A stretch of 64,000 nt of DNA from Forficula auricularia. Taxonomy: Eukaryota; Arthropoda; Insecta; Dermaptera; Forficulidae. Positions within the stretch are counted from its first letter, which is position 1, and every line of letters starts with the position of its first letter. The DNA lies in assembly GCA_024734495.1 (NCBI GenBank), contig JALMQS010000225.1, forward strand, positions 3,866,369 to 3,930,368, read 5' to 3'. A model generated the notes under the pieces. The model saw nothing but the letters and a program-made list of their open reading frames with translations, ran no database searches and was not told the origin of the DNA. Shown here one piece after another: positions 54,110 through 64,000 of the stretch. The position numbers and the translations under genes were made by a program.

Positions 54110-54865
54110 TATATCACTGGGTAAACACTTTTTAAGTCTTCTTTCACAGGGTGGTATTAACAATCCTTTAACCATATCACTTGGGCGGTTCTCCAGCCTA
54201 TCAACATAATTCTTATAATGTTTTTGTAATTTCCTTCCCTTTACCGAGATAATATTCAGATCACGAGCGATGACAGAGTTTGGGACGAACCAGGGGGCAT
54301 CCCACTATCAGACGGAGGACTTTAGCTTGAAAGCGCTCAAGTATTTCGATGTTAGAATTAGCAACGGAGCTCCACAACTGTATCCCATATGTCCAGACAG
54401 GCCTAAATATGGCTTTATATAGCAGCAATTTATTTTCCAAAGCTAAACTCGATTTCCGTCCAATTCACCAATAGGCTTACGTAACCGAAGTCCTAATTGT
54501 TTCCTTTTAGTTGTTATGTGTTTCTTCCATGTTAACTTTTGATCAAGATGCATTCACAGATATTTTGCATCTTTTAGCCTGCGGAATTTCTTTATTGTTT
54601 ATTGTAATTGGAGGGCAGGAACCTCTGTTGTTAGTGAATGTAACATGCGTTGATTTTGATTCATTGACTTTGATCCGCCATTTTAAAAGCCAATCTTGTA
54701 TTCTATTTAGATTTTCTTGAAGTTCTTTAGATCACCAATTGTGGATCTTTATCTGCAGCAAGTAAGGCTTTGTCATCAGCAAATGTAGCTATAGTAGCAT
54801 TGGGAGAGGTAGGTAAATCACTAGTGAGTAAATGAGGTAAAGAAGAGGACCTAACACATCAAATA
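54110..54865 (-). pseudogene. Jockey-type LINE reverse transcriptase, 3' part
   Basis: Across three frames the minus strand reads VLGPLLYLIYS, the catalytic IATFADDKALLAADKDPQLV, FTNNRGSCPP-type residues, LTWKKHITTKRKQLGLRLRK, KLLLYKAIFRPVWTYGIQLW, IEILERFQAKVLRLIVGCP and a terminal RRLKKCLPSDIPTRF. The RT palm, thumb and C-terminus are thus recognisable but broken by at least five frameshifts. 5'-truncated just before the catalytic motif. Confidence 0.8.
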
Positions 54866-55029
54866 ATAATGATCAAATATTTAATTATTATTTGATAATT
54901 AAATTGAATAATTATAAGGATTTTTTTTTGGAGATTTAATTGATTAACTGTTTGGTGAATCAATATAATAAATAATAATAATAAACTAAATTATTATCTT
55001 TTAAATTGAAAGTTTTTGCCGAGAGTAGC

Positions 55030-55440
55030 AGAATTTTTATATATTGAAGGAGACAATAAAAGAGTGTGTCTTCTGCTGGATTATAAATTTTATTTATTTA
55101 TAACGAGACTATAGTTTCGAGGGCTTTGCCCTCTTCATCAGTCTATTACAATGGATTCACAGGAATTAATTTATGAATGAAAGGTTAACATCTTTCATTG
55201 TACCTTGTATGTGTTTGTATGAATATGTAGGTATCTATGGATTTTTTAATCTGAGTTAACTTTAACTTTACAGTCTATTCAATTTATTTGATATTAAAAA
55301 TTCAAATTTAAATCAATAATGGGAAAAAACAATTAATTAATTATTTCAAAACAATTGAATATAAAATATAGAATTGTTAATAAATAATATAAATAAAATT
55401 TATAATTCCAGCAGAAGACACACTCTTTTATTGTCTCCTT
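55030..55440. mobile_element. PLE fragment with inverted pseudo-LTR pieces
   Basis: GGAGACAATAAAAGAGTGTG and CTTCTGCTGGATTATAAATT (55041-55095) are inverted at 55380-55438. A hammerhead-like motif lies just inside the left piece. No coding domain remains. The interior 55225-55400 is repeated directly at 57650-57850. Confidence 0.6.
55098..55150 (-). ncRNA. Hammerhead ribozyme-like motif with canonical core
   Basis: Minus strand: CTGATGA (55141-55135), stem II GAGGGC/GCCCTC with an AAA loop, GAAAC, TATA, then GTC with cleavage after C. Helix III is A-U plus C-G closed by TATA. Immediate stem I pairs are GA/TC, with weaker pairing further out. It is the most canonical core of those in the window. 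Confidence 0.65.
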
Positions 55441-55800
55441 CAATTATTATCTTTTATTAGTTTGTTACTAAAAAAAAACTTTCAATTTAAAAATAATTTA
55501 ATTGATTAAATATTTTGTTAATTTGATATCGTATAAAAAATTAGTTCTAATGAAAGTTGTTCAGTTTTTCATAAATTCAGAATATACAAAGAAAAATATA
55601 GGTTTCCATTTAAAAAACAGAACTTAACCTTAAAAGTTTGCTCTACAAACAATAGGATAGTTTAGTTACCCCCTTGAGCTTTGATATAAAACAACTTTTA
55701 TTTGAAACTTGTTTTCATATAATGCACTGTTTCTGAGTTATTAATAAGATTGTCTCAAGATAAAAAAATACTCACTCTGTAAACCTTTTAAAAACGTTTT

Positions 55801-56454
55801 ATACCCCTCAGACAAAAATTGCAATATTCTGATGAATATGTTAAAATTTGGGGGGGGGGGGTCGATTTTCGCAAAACTTAAAGATGTTTAACAATTTCAA
55901 ATACTTCAACCTCGAGGGCCAAAGGTCCCACCATCGAATGTCCTTTTTTTTACATATATTTCTTGAGTCTTTATTTTACTAAGGTGAAGATTATAATAAG
56001 ATTAGAGTCAAAATATTTTCTTGCCGGGAGTGTAGGAGTGATGTTGTTGGTTTCTAAAAAGGAAATCACTGAAGGTGTCCTCTGCTTAATGCAAATAAAC
56101 ATAGAGGTAGGGCCGGATTTAAGCTTAGGCTACTTAGGCCTCAGTCTGCAGAAAATGCGGTTTTAAAGTTTTATTTAAAAAAAATATATATTCCCCGTCA
56201 GGTCCAGCCTAGATCCTAAATACGGCCCTGCATATAATATGTAGGATGTAATATTCATTTATATGGATGTATGTTTATTTGCATCAACACTCAATTCATT
56301 ATATATGTCTATATACAAAAATTGCTCATAAAATAAATAAATACCTAATCGCCATTTCTGTCTTTCATAATTGATATTGACCTAGTTAGAAACTAATAAA
56401 TAAATAAACATTTTTTCTAGAAAGAGTTAGAATAATATCTCTCTGGATCAGTGG
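55801..56454. other. AT-rich stretch with degenerate repeat traces
   Basis: CCCACCATCGAATGTCC (55929) resembles the motif in the ~250-bp repeat. A G-run lies at 55851-55861. No gene recognised. Confidence 0.4.
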
Positions 56455-56660
56455 TTGCTAACCTAGAGATAACATATTTACGCCTATGGGGGTAAAATAG
56501 CTACTTGAAGGGGTAAGCAGACGAATTAATATATGATGACGGTAACGGATTCAATTTTTCCTCTTCAGGGTGGATATTTTTTAACAAGAGGTAAAGACAC
56601 ATGTCTTGCTTGGTCACAGGGATTCAGGGCTAATTAAACTGAAAAGGTTAAGATGATGGG
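56455..56660. mobile_element. hAT MITE left-end fragment
   Basis: CAGTGGTTGCTAACCTAGAG followed by GGGGGTAAAATAG resembles the left end of the MITE at 38183. No matching right end was found. Confidence 0.45.
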
Positions 56661-58089
56661 CCGGTTTACAACCTCCCCTTTCTCTCAATTGATCCCCTTT
56701 ATAAATTTAGAAAAATATTCTATTTGTTCAATTATTTATAATCTCTACCATATAAGTAGATTAGTTGATGTGAAAAAATATTAAAATGATTCAAAAAAAG
56801 GTTCAAAATTTTTTTTTAAAACGGGCCTTCAACCCCTTCATTCCCCTCACAAGGGGCATTCAATTATTCTAAAAATAACTTTTAAAATAAAATTCATCTT
56901 ATATTTATATTAAAAACATTTGATGGAATCCATTTGAAAATACATGTACACAATCATTTTACTAAATGTGTATTATATTATATTATATGCATTTATTATT
57001 ATTTATTAATACTCGTGGATTATTAAATTATATTATATTTATTAAATTTAATTAAATATATACCTGATTGTTGAAGAAAATGTCGAATTAAGAAGCACTT
57101 GTAATTAATTCACACAATATGGTGACATCAAAACATAAGAAAAACGAGGGATTGCAATTAACGCAAAGGTAGTTGTGCATTTGAGGGCAATTGAATTGAT
57201 GAAATGAGAAAAATTCAATTTTCAATTTTATTAAAATTTCATTAAAATTCAAAATTTCTTCAGGATAATAAATAAAAAATTTAATTGATCATTTAGCCAA
57301 TACAAATTTAATTTTTCGCTCATTATTATTTTATTTTTAGTTTTATACATACATTATATATAATAATATGTTTAAAAAATTATTAAGTTGTATTAATAAT
57401 TTATTTATTATTTACCGATTTATTTTAATTATTTTTTTAGAAAATATTTCCTTAATTACTTTTATTTTTTATCTTGTATTTATTTATTTATTTTGAAGGT
57501 GTAAAATATACTAATATTATTATTCTATTCATCTTTAAATCTTGATATAAATTAAAATTAAATTGATCAGTATTTATTTATAAAATTAATTATTAATTCC
57601 TCAAACTAAAATTAATTTTTAGTTATAGCTAAAATAATTTCAATTTATGTATTATGTGTGTGTGTGTGTTTGTATGAATATGTATCTTTGAATATTTTCT
57701 TTCTGAGCTAACTTTACAGTCTATTCGAATTTATTCATATTAAAAATTCAAATTTAAATCAATAATGGGAAAAACAATTATTTAATTATTTCAAAACAAT
57801 CGAATATAAAATAGAGAATTGTTAATTAAAAATATAAATAAATAAATAACCTATATATGAAATGATGTCGCTAAATATAAAATATTTATATCTATATATT
57901 AATTTTTTAAATTCAACTATTATTTTTGTTTAATGTGCTTTTTATTAAAATTATTATATTTTATTAAAAATGAAAAACAAAATTTATCGTTTTCTTACTA
58001 GTAGATATGTCAATATTTAATAATTTCTAAAGAATAAAAAGAATTATGGTAAATTTTCAGAGTAATAGAAATATTTATTAAATTATAAT
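56661..58089. repeat. AT-rich stretch with direct repeat of PLE interior
   Basis: 57650-57850 repeats 55225-55400 (GTATGAATATGTA, TTACAGTCTATTC, TTCAAATTTAAATCAATAAT, GGGAAAAA). The rest is low-complexity AT sequence without genes. Confidence 0.55.
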
Positions 58090-58461
58090 CTTTGCAGTCA
58101 GGTCAAAAGGGGTCAAGTCAGGTGATGCTAATGTTTTCAGTACAAGGTGAATAAGAACAAGCTTAGTTTCGGAAAGTCACCATTTATAACACTATTTTCC
58201 TTGTAAATATGCGCTTGTTTTTTATCATGTTATTTTTGAGAGAGTAAAAAATAATTTATCTATTCAAAATAATTCAAGATGAGATAAGTCATAACAAAAT
58301 GATTGTATTTTAATAGTGAAATATATCAATTGAAGTAAATGTTTCTGATTTATGGTAAATCGTCTGTACAATTACAAAGGGTGGATATTTTTGGTCCAAA
58401 AGGCATCAAAACCTCAAAATGACAAAAAATTGGCTTAACCCCTTTTGACCTGACTGCAAAG
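58090..58461. mobile_element. MITE with 24-bp inverted ends
   Basis: CTTTGCAGTCAGGTCAAAAG then GGGT, and the reverse complement ending CTGACTGCAAAG, frame 372 bp of non-coding sequence. Target duplication not resolved. Confidence 0.8.
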
Positions 58462-58735
58462 ACATATTATTATATGTCAGTAATTAAGAAAAATGGGATC
58501 TAAGACAAATTAAAAATAAAAAATAAACGGATGTGTCCATCCACATGACTTTACCATACATATCTGCCTCCTCTCTTATATTTAATATTTAATAAAATGA
58601 TTTATAATCCTTTAAGATAGAACCCTTATTCTCACATCTACATTTTGGACTCATTAATTAATAATTTATGATATCTCCTTATAAATGAGAATCTTCTAAT
58701 GTAAATATCACTAACACACACACACACATACACAC
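58462..58735. repeat. Old dispersed repeat in reverse orientation, then (CA)n
   Basis: GTCCATCCACATGACTTTACC (58532) is the reverse of the family ending GTGGATGGCCACATCAG. A short (CA)n run is at 58713-58734. Confidence 0.6.
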
Positions 58736-59770
58736 TATTCTAAATTTGACCAAGTTTGGCACACAAATCTTCTTGCCAAACTGACAGCCTTTGGATTCAC
58801 ACCAACACTTCACAAATGGATAGAAAGCTTTCTGACAAACCTTAGTATCAAAGTTGTGGTAGATGGAATATCATCTGAATCGTTCTCCACAAACGATGCT
58901 ATTCCCCAAGGCTCTGTAATCTCCCCCACACTCTTCCTCATTTATATAAACGACCTTATCGATCAAATGTCAAACCCCACTCATTGTTACGCCGACGATA
59001 GCAGTCCACACTGACAAACCCTCACTTTCGAATAATCGAATCAATGTTGCCTCCTCAATCACTCTCGACCTAGACAAACTGAATAAATGGGGCTCTCAAA
59101 ATTTAGTTAACTTTAATGCAAACAAAGACTCAATGTTGTCTAATTTCTAGGCCCAAAAATAAAAATTTTCCTGATATCAACTTCGATTCGAATACCCTGA
59201 AAATGTGTGACAGCCTATATCCATGTTGGGTGTCTCTGTCGCATCTAACCTGTCTTGGAATGAAAACATCTCCTCTGTGGCGAAATCTGCAGCAAGGAAG
59301 ATTGGCTACTTATTCAGGTCCAAGCGATTTTACAAGTCCCCACATCTTCTCACCATCTACAAGGCCAATGGAGAGGACCCTCTAAATATTCTCTTGCTAC
59401 CCTGGATGCAATTCAGAAACGAGCCGTCAGGCTAATTGACGATTCTACCCTCACCGACTCCCTCGACTCGCTAGCTCATCGAAGAAATGCCTCTGCCCTT
59501 TCCCTTTTCTATAGATACTATCACGGCATGTGCTCTTTTTTTTTTTAATGATAATGATGAGAGAAGGAGTTACACCAAAAAAGGTGCAACCCCTAAAGCT
59601 CTGATGAGATAAAATCAATAATTACCCCCAAAGCATGGTTTGCACGTAGCACGCGTTTTGCCGACTCCCAACACTCTTTCGAGGTCAAATTAGAAAAGTG
59701 CCGGACCACTTCATTCGCCAATACATATATCCCCATAACTTCAGGAACTGGAACTCTATACTAGCTTTTA
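58736..59770 (+). pseudogene. CR1-like LINE reverse transcriptase, 5'-truncated
   Basis: It starts within the RT at FDQVWHTNLLAKLTAFGF, followed by IPQGSVISPTLFLIYINDL and the catalytic CYADDS. After frameshifts near 59013 and 59160 it continues with MLGVSVASNLSWNENISSVA and ARKIGYLFRSKRFYKSPHLL, then RAVRLIDDSTLTDSLDSLA and NASALSLFYRYYHGMC. The frame is broken at 59529 by an inverted LINE 3' end and resumes with AWFARSTRFADSQHSFEVKL and NTYIPITS. It would be the Pol of the same family as the 19.4-kb tail. Confidence 0.85.
59529..59625 (-). mobile_element. Inverted LINE 3' end inserted in the LINE gene
   Basis: A T-run, AATGATAATGATGAGAGAAG, GTTACACCAAAAAAGGTGCA and ACCCC correspond to the 3' UTR and tail seen at 19376-19440, but reversed relative to the host LINE. 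It is a 5'-truncated self-family insertion of less than 100 bp. Confidence 0.6.
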
Positions 59771-59824
59771 ATAACAAACTTCCCGTTTACTTTAAAAATA
59801 ATTTAGTCTTTTTGATTTTAAGTC

Positions 59825-62800
59825 GATTCTTCTACATTTTCAGTAGAGGTTTCCATTAATAGTCAAAACATCAAAAATGGAATTCAATAAGGTTATTCCT
59901 CTAGTATTAGATAGGAATCGATCGTTATTTTTGATTTTAAGTCGATTCTCGCCTTCTTGGTTACCAATAATAATCAGCTTGATCAAAGCCTAATGTGAAA
60001 TTATTATTTCTGTATTGATGAAAATCGTCTTCTTTTGATTTAAAGTCGATTCCTCCATGTCTGCAGCAATGGTTACTAATAAAAACCGAAACGTCAAAAA
60101 TCCAATATAGAATGATTATTCCTCAAGTACTAGATGAGAATCAATCGCTATTTTTGGTTTAAAGTCGATTTCTCTATGTCTTCAGCAATGGTTACTAATA
60201 AAAACCGAAACGTCAAAAATCCAATATAGAATGATTATTCCTCAAGTACTAGATGAGAATCAATCGCTATTTTTGGTTTAAAGTCGATTCCTCTATGTCT
60301 TCAGCAATGGTTACTAATAAAAACCGAAACGTCAAAAATCCAATATAGAATGATTATTCCTCAAGTACTAGATGAGAATCAATCGCTATTTTTGGTTTAA
60401 AGTCGATTCCTCTATGTCTTCAGCAATGGTTACTAATAAAAACCGAAACGTCAAAAATCCAATATAGAATGATTATTCCTCAAGTACTAGATGAGAATCA
60501 ATCGCTATTTTTGGTTTAAAGTCGATTTCTCTATGTCTTCAGCAATGGTTACTAATAAAAACCAGAAACGTCAAAAATCCAATATAGAATGATTATTCCT
60601 CAAGTACTAGATGAGAATCAATCGCTATTTTTGGTTTAAAGTCGATTTCTCTATGTCTTCAGCAATGGTTACTAATAAAAACCGAAACGTCAAAAATCCA
60701 ATATAGAATGATTATTCCTCAAGTACTAGATGAGAATCAATCGCTATTTTTGGTTTAAAGTCGATTTCTCTATGTCTTCAGCAATGGTTACTAATAAAAA
60801 CCGAAACGTCAAAAATCCAATATAGAATGATTATTCCTCAAGTACTAGATGAGAATCAATCGCTATTTTTGGTTTAAAGTCGATTTCTCTATGTCTTCAG
60901 CAATGGTTACTAATAAAAACCGAAACGTCAAAAATCCAATATAGAATGATTATTCCTCAAGTACTAGATGAGAATCAATCGCTATTTTTGGTTTAAAGTC
61001 GATTTCTCTATGTCTTCAGCAATGGTTACTAATAAAAACCGAAACGTCAAAATCCAATATAGAATGATTATTCCTCAAGTACTAGATGAGAATCAATCGC
61101 TATTTTTGGTTTAAAGTCGATTTCTCTATGTCTTCAGCAATGGTTACTAATAAAAACCGAAACGTCAAAAATCCAATATAGAATGATTATTCCTCAAGTA
61201 CTAGATGAGAATCAATCGCTATTTTTGGTTTAAAGTCGATTTCTCTATGTCTTCAGCAATGGTTACTAATAAAAACCGAAACGTCAAAAATCCAATATAG
61301 AATGATTATTCCTCAAGTACTAGATGAGAATCAATCGCTATTTTTGGTTTAAAGTCGATTTCTCTATGTCTTCAGCAATGGTTACTAATAAAAACCGAAA
61401 CGTCAAAAATCCAATATAGAATGATTATTCCTCAAGTACTAGATGAGAATCAATCGCTATTTTTGGTTTTAAAGTCGATTTCTCTATGTCTTCAGCAATG
61501 GTTACTAATAAAAACCGAAACGTCAAAAATCCAATATAGAATGATTATTCCTCAAGTACTAGATGAGAATCAATCGCTATTTTGGTTTAAAATCGATTTC
61601 TCTATGTCTTCAGCAATGGTTACTAATAAAAACCGAAACGTCAAAAATCCAATATAGAATGATTATTCCTCAAGTACTAGATGAGAATCAATCGCTATTT
61701 TTGGTTTAAAGTCGATTTCTCTATGTCTTCAGCAATGGTTACTAATAAAAACCGAAACGTCAAAAATCCAATATAGAATGATTATTCCTCAAGTACTAGA
61801 TGAGAATCAATCGCTATTTTTGGTTTAAAGTCGATTTCTCTATGTCTTCAGCAATGGTTACTAATAAAAACCGAAACGTCAAAAATCCAATATAGAATGA
61901 TTATTCCTCAAGTACTAGATGAGAATCAATCGCTATTTTTGGTTTAAAGTCGATTTCTCTATGTCTTCAGCAATGGTTACTAATAAAAACCGAAACGTCA
62001 AAAATCCAATATAGAATGATTATTCCTCAAGTACTAGATGAGAATCAATCGCTATTTTTGGTTTAAAGTCGATTTCTCTATGTCTTCAGCAATGGTTACT
62101 AATAAAAACCGAAACGTCAAAAATCCAATATAGAATGATTATTCCTCAAGTACTAGATGAGAATCAATCGCTATTTTTGGTTTAAAGTCGATTTCTCTAT
62201 GTCTTCAGCAATGGTTACTAATAAAAACCGAAACGTCAAAAATCCAATATAGAATGATTATTCCTCAAGTACTAGATGAGAATCAATCGCTATTTTTGGT
62301 TTAAAATCGATTTCTCTATGTCTTCAGCAATGGTTACTAATAAAAACCGAAACGTCAAAAATCCAATATAGAATGATTATTCCTCAAGTACTAGATGAGA
62401 ATCAATCGCTATTTTTGGTTTAAAGTCGATTTCTCTATGTCTTCAGCAATGGTTACTAATAAAAACCGAAACGTCAAAAATCCAATATAGAATGATTATT
62501 CCTCAAGTACTAGATGAGAATCAATCGCTATTTTTGGTTTAAAGTCGATTTCTCTATGTCTTCAGCAATGGTTACTAATAAAAACCGAAACGTCAAAAAT
62601 CCAATATAGAATGATTATTCCTCAAGTACTAGATGAGAATCAATCGCTATTTTTGGTTTAAAGTCGATTTCTCTATGTCTTCAGCAATGGTTACTAATAA
62701 AAACCGAAACGTCAAAAATCCAATATAGAATGATTATTCCTCAAGTACTAGATGAGAATCAATCGCTATTTTTGGTTTAAAATCGATTTCTCTATGTCTT

Positions 62801-63530
62801 CAGCAATGGTTACTAATAAAAACCGAAACGTCAAAAATCCAATATAGAATGATTATTCCTCAAGTACTAGATGAGAATCAATCGCTATTTTTGGTTTAAA
62901 GTCGATTTCTCTATGTCTTCAGCAATGGTTACTAATAAAAACCGAAACGTCAAAAATCCAATATAGAATGATTATTCCTCAAGTACTAGATGAGAATCAA
63001 TCGCTATTTTTGGTTTAAAATCGATTTCTCTATGTCTTCAGCAATGGTTACTAATAAAAACCGAAACGTCAAAAATCCAATATAGAATGATTATTCCTCA
63101 AGTACTAGATGAGAATCAATCGCTATTTTTGGTTTAAAGTCGATTTCTCTATGTCTTCAGCAATGGTTACTAATAAAAACCGAAACGTCAAAAATCCAAT
63201 ATAGAATGATTATTCCTCAAGTACTAGATGAGAATCAATCGCTATTTTTGGTTTTAAAGTCGATTTCTCTATGTCTTCAGCAATGGTTACTAATAAAAAC
63301 CGAAACGTCAAAAATCCAATATAGAATGATTATTCCTCAAGTACTAGATGAGAATCAATCGCTATTTTTGGTTTAAAGTCGATTTCTCTATGTCTTCAGC
63401 AATGGTTACTAATAAAAACCGAAACGTCAAAAATCCAATATAGAATGATTATTCCTCAAGTACTAGATGAGAATCAATCGCTATTTTTGGTTTAAAATCG
63501 ATTTCTCTGTCTTCAGCAAAGGTAACGGAT
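59825..63530 (+). repeat. 119-bp satellite array
   Basis: The marker AGCAATGGTTACTAATAAAA recurs every 119 bp (60183, 60302, 60421 and so on) to about 63516, giving about 29 near-identical monomers. Two diverged ones precede (59825-60060). Monomers differ mainly at GTTTAAAGTCG/GTTTAAAATCG and CGATTTCTC/CGATTCCTC. Three old monomers lie at 20.6 kb. Frames through the array are by-products of the period and not genes. Confidence 0.97.
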
Positions 63531-63668
63531 AAGAAAACAACGCAGTTGCTATGGTTACTCATAAAAATTCCTCCCAAATTTTTAGCATTTCACAGAGAGA
63601 AGCCTATCCATTCTTACTTAAGCAAGGCTAAATGAGCTATATTAAAACTTTCAAATGAATAAATTTTA
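63531..63668. other. Junction between satellite and dispersed repeat
   Basis: Unique-looking sequence; nothing recognised. Confidence 0.4.
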
Positions 63669-64000
63669 AAGAATTTAAAAAATTAAAAAAGTACCATCTT
63701 ACTCTAGAGTAAAGTACTTTAAAATATAATTTTACTAAAAACTTTATTTAACCTTTTTTGTGGTCCCCAAGGTACTTAATTAGGATATTAAATTTCATCA
63801 AAATTAGTTAAGTCATTTTCAAGATATTTAGAAAAAACTAAAAAAGTACTGAAATAAAGTACTAATGTTTGTGGGCCGATATGTACCAAAAACTAATCAG
63901 CGCTTCATTTTGTTAAACTAATGGTAGGTTTTCAATTTCATTTCAATCGGTGCAACGGTGTGGAAAAAATCGTGGGCCAAAAAGCGATAACATACATCCA
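63669..64000 (+). repeat. Dispersed repeat, second copy, cut by window end
   Basis: Almost identical to 8522-8852, from AAGAATTTAAAAAATTAAAA to ACATACATCCA. Confidence 0.9.

Larger units (their letters stand above)
53580..55800. repeat. Long inverted repeat with a 1.5-kb spacer
   Basis: The left arm (about 53580-53970) and the right arm (about 55440-55800) share, inverted, ACAACTTTCATTAGAA, AGTGCATT, GGTTTCC with AACAGAACTT-type sequence, and TTTTTTTATCTTGAG. Identity is moderate. The spacer holds a Jockey-like LINE and a PLE piece. Confidence 0.7.

Noticed and set aside
61421..61657. 78-codon frame in the satellite
   Set aside because: It results from one-base indels in the 119-bp period; no other monomers keep it and there is no motif.
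59825..63530. Regular repeats resembling a CRISPR array
   Set aside because: The whole 119-bp unit is conserved with no variable spacers, in a eukaryotic context. It is a satellite.

Overview
The window looks like a repeat-dominated stretch of an arthropod, most probably insect, nuclear genome. It is very AT-rich, has no compact gene or operon layout, and contains spliceosomal exon signals (GTAAG donors, pyrimidine-rich TAG acceptors). Almost everything recognisable is transposon material: mariner, piggyBac, hAT, pogo, Helitron/Helentron, Penelope-like elements (PLE), several LINE clades and one gypsy LTR element. I cannot name the species. Nearly all coding regions are decayed, truncated or nested, and only two loci look like host exons.

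Region by region: 0.07-2.3 kb is a head-to-head PLE dimer with a palindromic mariner inside one arm. 2.7-5.3 kb holds copies of a foldback family with CCGACTTCAAAAA termini and an inverted tRNA-like pair. 6.4-7.4 kb has a short tandem array and a second PLE palindrome. 9.6-13.3 kb carries two 5'-truncated LINE reverse-transcriptase genes. 13.5-13.8 kb is a probable host exon, the N-terminus of an alpha-carbonic anhydrase-like protein (minus strand). 14-15.2 kb has a MITE and a tandem ~250-bp repeat. 16.6-18.5 kb is a Helitron remnant with a PIF1-type helicase end. 18.76-20.55 kb is a hAT element with an exact 8-bp target duplication. 21-22.3 kb has two mariner relics. 22.3-27.1 kb is a three-level nest: a TTAA-flanked MITE contains a piggyBac, which contains a Helentron-like element carrying only an endonuclease gene; a sister copy of that element lies just upstream. 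29.27-32.3 kb contains two paralogous, same-phase mini-exons (minus strand) that look like alternative exons of a host gene.

34.5-36.1 kb is a pogo/Tigger-like element with a PHD-type finger. 37.15-40.68 kb is a hAT element, with exact 8-bp duplication, filled with later insertions. 41-47.9 kb holds LINE tails, foldback repeats and MITEs. 47.88-53.40 kb is a complete-length but decayed 17.6/297-type gypsy element, carrying an open macro-domain (ADP-ribose hydrolase-like) reading frame between protease and reverse transcriptase. 53.4-58.5 kb has a compound microsatellite, a large inverted repeat enclosing a Jockey-like LINE and a PLE piece, and a MITE. 58.7-59.8 kb is a CR1-like LINE, and 59.8-63.5 kb a homogeneous 119-bp satellite array.

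The most unusual signals are the macro domain inside the gypsy element, the endonuclease-only Helentron-like element with asymmetric inverted ends, a series of hammerhead-ribozyme-like motifs at PLE remnants (one split by the mariner insertion), and the pair of alternative mini-exons. All homology calls come from recognising motifs by eye; no database search was run.
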